Position numbers and translations under genes: made by a program. A stretch of 64,000 nt of DNA. Origin: Halothece sp. PCC 7418. GTDB lineage: Bacteria > Cyanobacteriota > Cyanobacteriia > Cyanobacteriales > Rubidibacteraceae. Location of the stretch: assembly GCF_000317635.1 (NCBI RefSeq), contig NC_019779.1, positions 992,001 to 1,056,000 on the forward strand, written 5' to 3'. Below are positions 63,531 through 64,000 of the stretch, in pieces (the stretch's first letter is position 1; each line of letters opens with the position of its first letter). The notes below the pieces were generated by a model, which worked only from the letters and a program-made list of their open reading frames with translations, was not told where the DNA came from and made no database searches.

Positions 63531-63715
63531 CACTATTAACTGGTCACTATTAACTGGTTACTGGTCACTGGTCACTGATAACTGTTCACTATTAACTGGT
63601 TACTGATAACTGGTCACTGGTCACTGGTTACTGGTCACTGGTCACTGGTTACTGGTCACTGGTCACTGGTCACTGATAACTGATAACTGATAACTGATAA
63701 CTGTTCACTGGTCAC
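63531..63715. repeat. Heptamer tandem array between mnhE and mnhF
   Basis: About 26 units of TCACTGG, TTACTGG, TAACTGA and CTATTAA-like variants. Same class as the array at 40901-41061. The mnhE stop codon TGA (63705-63707) and the codons for its last residues Ser-Asp-Gln are inside the array. Confidence 0.92.
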
Positions 63716-64000
63716 TGATTTTACGTCGGATGCGGTGGACTTCATACCAACCTCGTTGATGATATTTTACAACAATAGTTTTGGGGGTAAAGGTAATTAA
63801 AAAGATGTCTAAAAAAATGAGTCCTGGGGTACGGTTGGGTTTAACTTTTTCTCTGACAATTTCTTCCTCATTGTGGGGAAAAAGCATAATTTGGATCGCT
63901 TCGATATAGGCTTGGGGAATGGCAACGACGGTTTTCCATAAGACTTTAATCCATTCTCTTAAAGGTTCTGGGGATGTCCAACGACGAGGTAAGAGAAAAG
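63705..64000 (-). CDS. mnhE: Mrp-type Na+/H+ antiporter subunit E, C-terminal part (cut by window edge)
   Basis: About 98 residues inside the window, reading FLLPRRWTSPEPLREWIKVL, then KTVVAIPQAYIEAIQIMLFP and the conserved NRTPGLIFLDIFLITFTPKT. MnhE family segments with the typical TPG/LT...PG...V pattern; the N-terminal membrane helices are off the window. Last codons (ISDQ) come from the heptamer array. Upstream genes mrpA, C, D presumably follow to the right. Confidence 0.85.
   Translation of the reverse strand, partial: FLLPRRWTSPEPLREWIKVLWKTVVAIPQAYIEAIQIMLFPHNEEEIVREKVKPNRTPGLIFLDIFLITFTPKTIVVKYHQRGWYEVHRIRRKISDQ

Noticed and set aside
63531-63715. CRISPR or origin-type iterons
   Set aside because: Same 7-bp degenerate units without spacers, located in an operon gap; no replication gene or DnaA boxes seen.

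Overview
The window is chromosomal DNA of a cyanobacterium. It carries an allophycocyanin-type phycobilisome gene (apcF), the acyl-ACP reductase and aldehyde-deformylating oxygenase pair that makes alkanes, a cobalamin-pathway methyltransferase, and very many copies of the cyanobacterial octamer GCGATCGC. A complete-looking Mrp-type antiporter operon at the right edge and the sequence style suggest a unicellular, possibly halotolerant species; the exact genus is inference. There are no rRNA, tRNA or CRISPR loci that I can see.

Layout. 1-6.2 kb: 5' part of pnp (minus), then a plus-strand SNF2-family ATPase, a PsiE-family membrane protein and aroA, ending in a decayed methionine aminopeptidase tail. 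6.3-18.8 kb: a minus-strand five-gene operon that is the most unusual part of the window. In transcription order it encodes a membrane-anchored coiled-coil McrB-like AAA+ protein, a DUF2357 (McrC-like) protein, a Upf1-like SF1 helicase, a two-HKD phospholipase D-family nuclease and a 788-residue protein that I do not recognise. The helicase/PLD junction has been tandemly duplicated (about 440 bp units) and an ISAs1-like element sits in one copy. This gene set resembles the coiled-coil McrBC relatives called CoCoNuT systems (predicted RNA-targeting type IV restriction), but with helicase and PLD as separate proteins, a McrC-like partner with no visible active nuclease site, and an extra protein.

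18.8-43 kb: mostly housekeeping and conserved cyanobacterial genes (ROK kinase, rnhB, cupin, DUF1997, pheA, PLD lipoprotein with an EF-hand loop, Dps, Uma2, Coq4-like, NarL-type two-component pair, cobI, SagB-type oxidoreductase, ubiX, an RNase R-family protein without the usual catalytic aspartates, clpP, moaE, a Fe(III)-type ABC ATPase, an SDR). A short, previously easy-to-miss ORF at 40.2-40.4 kb looks like a double-glycine-leader peptide precursor. 43-50.7 kb: apcF, a DpnM-type adenine methylase followed by a fused nucleotidyltransferase-HEPN protein, a PRC-barrel protein, then accA-aar-ado on the minus strand. 50.8-61.7 kb: sugar ABC permease, purine permease, an RnfD/DUF2330 pair, a glycosyltransferase plus glycogen-debranching-type enzyme pair, cysK and a BON-domain protein. 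61.7-64 kb: mnhE(partial)-F-G-DUF4040-B on the minus strand.

A second theme is small repeats. Heptamer arrays (units like TCACTGG) lie at 40.9-41.06 kb and 63.5-63.7 kb and supply the start codon of moaE and the last codons of futC and mnhE; related short arrays sit at 0.73-0.78 and 43.0-43.1 kb. Function assignments rest on motif reading only; no database search was possible.
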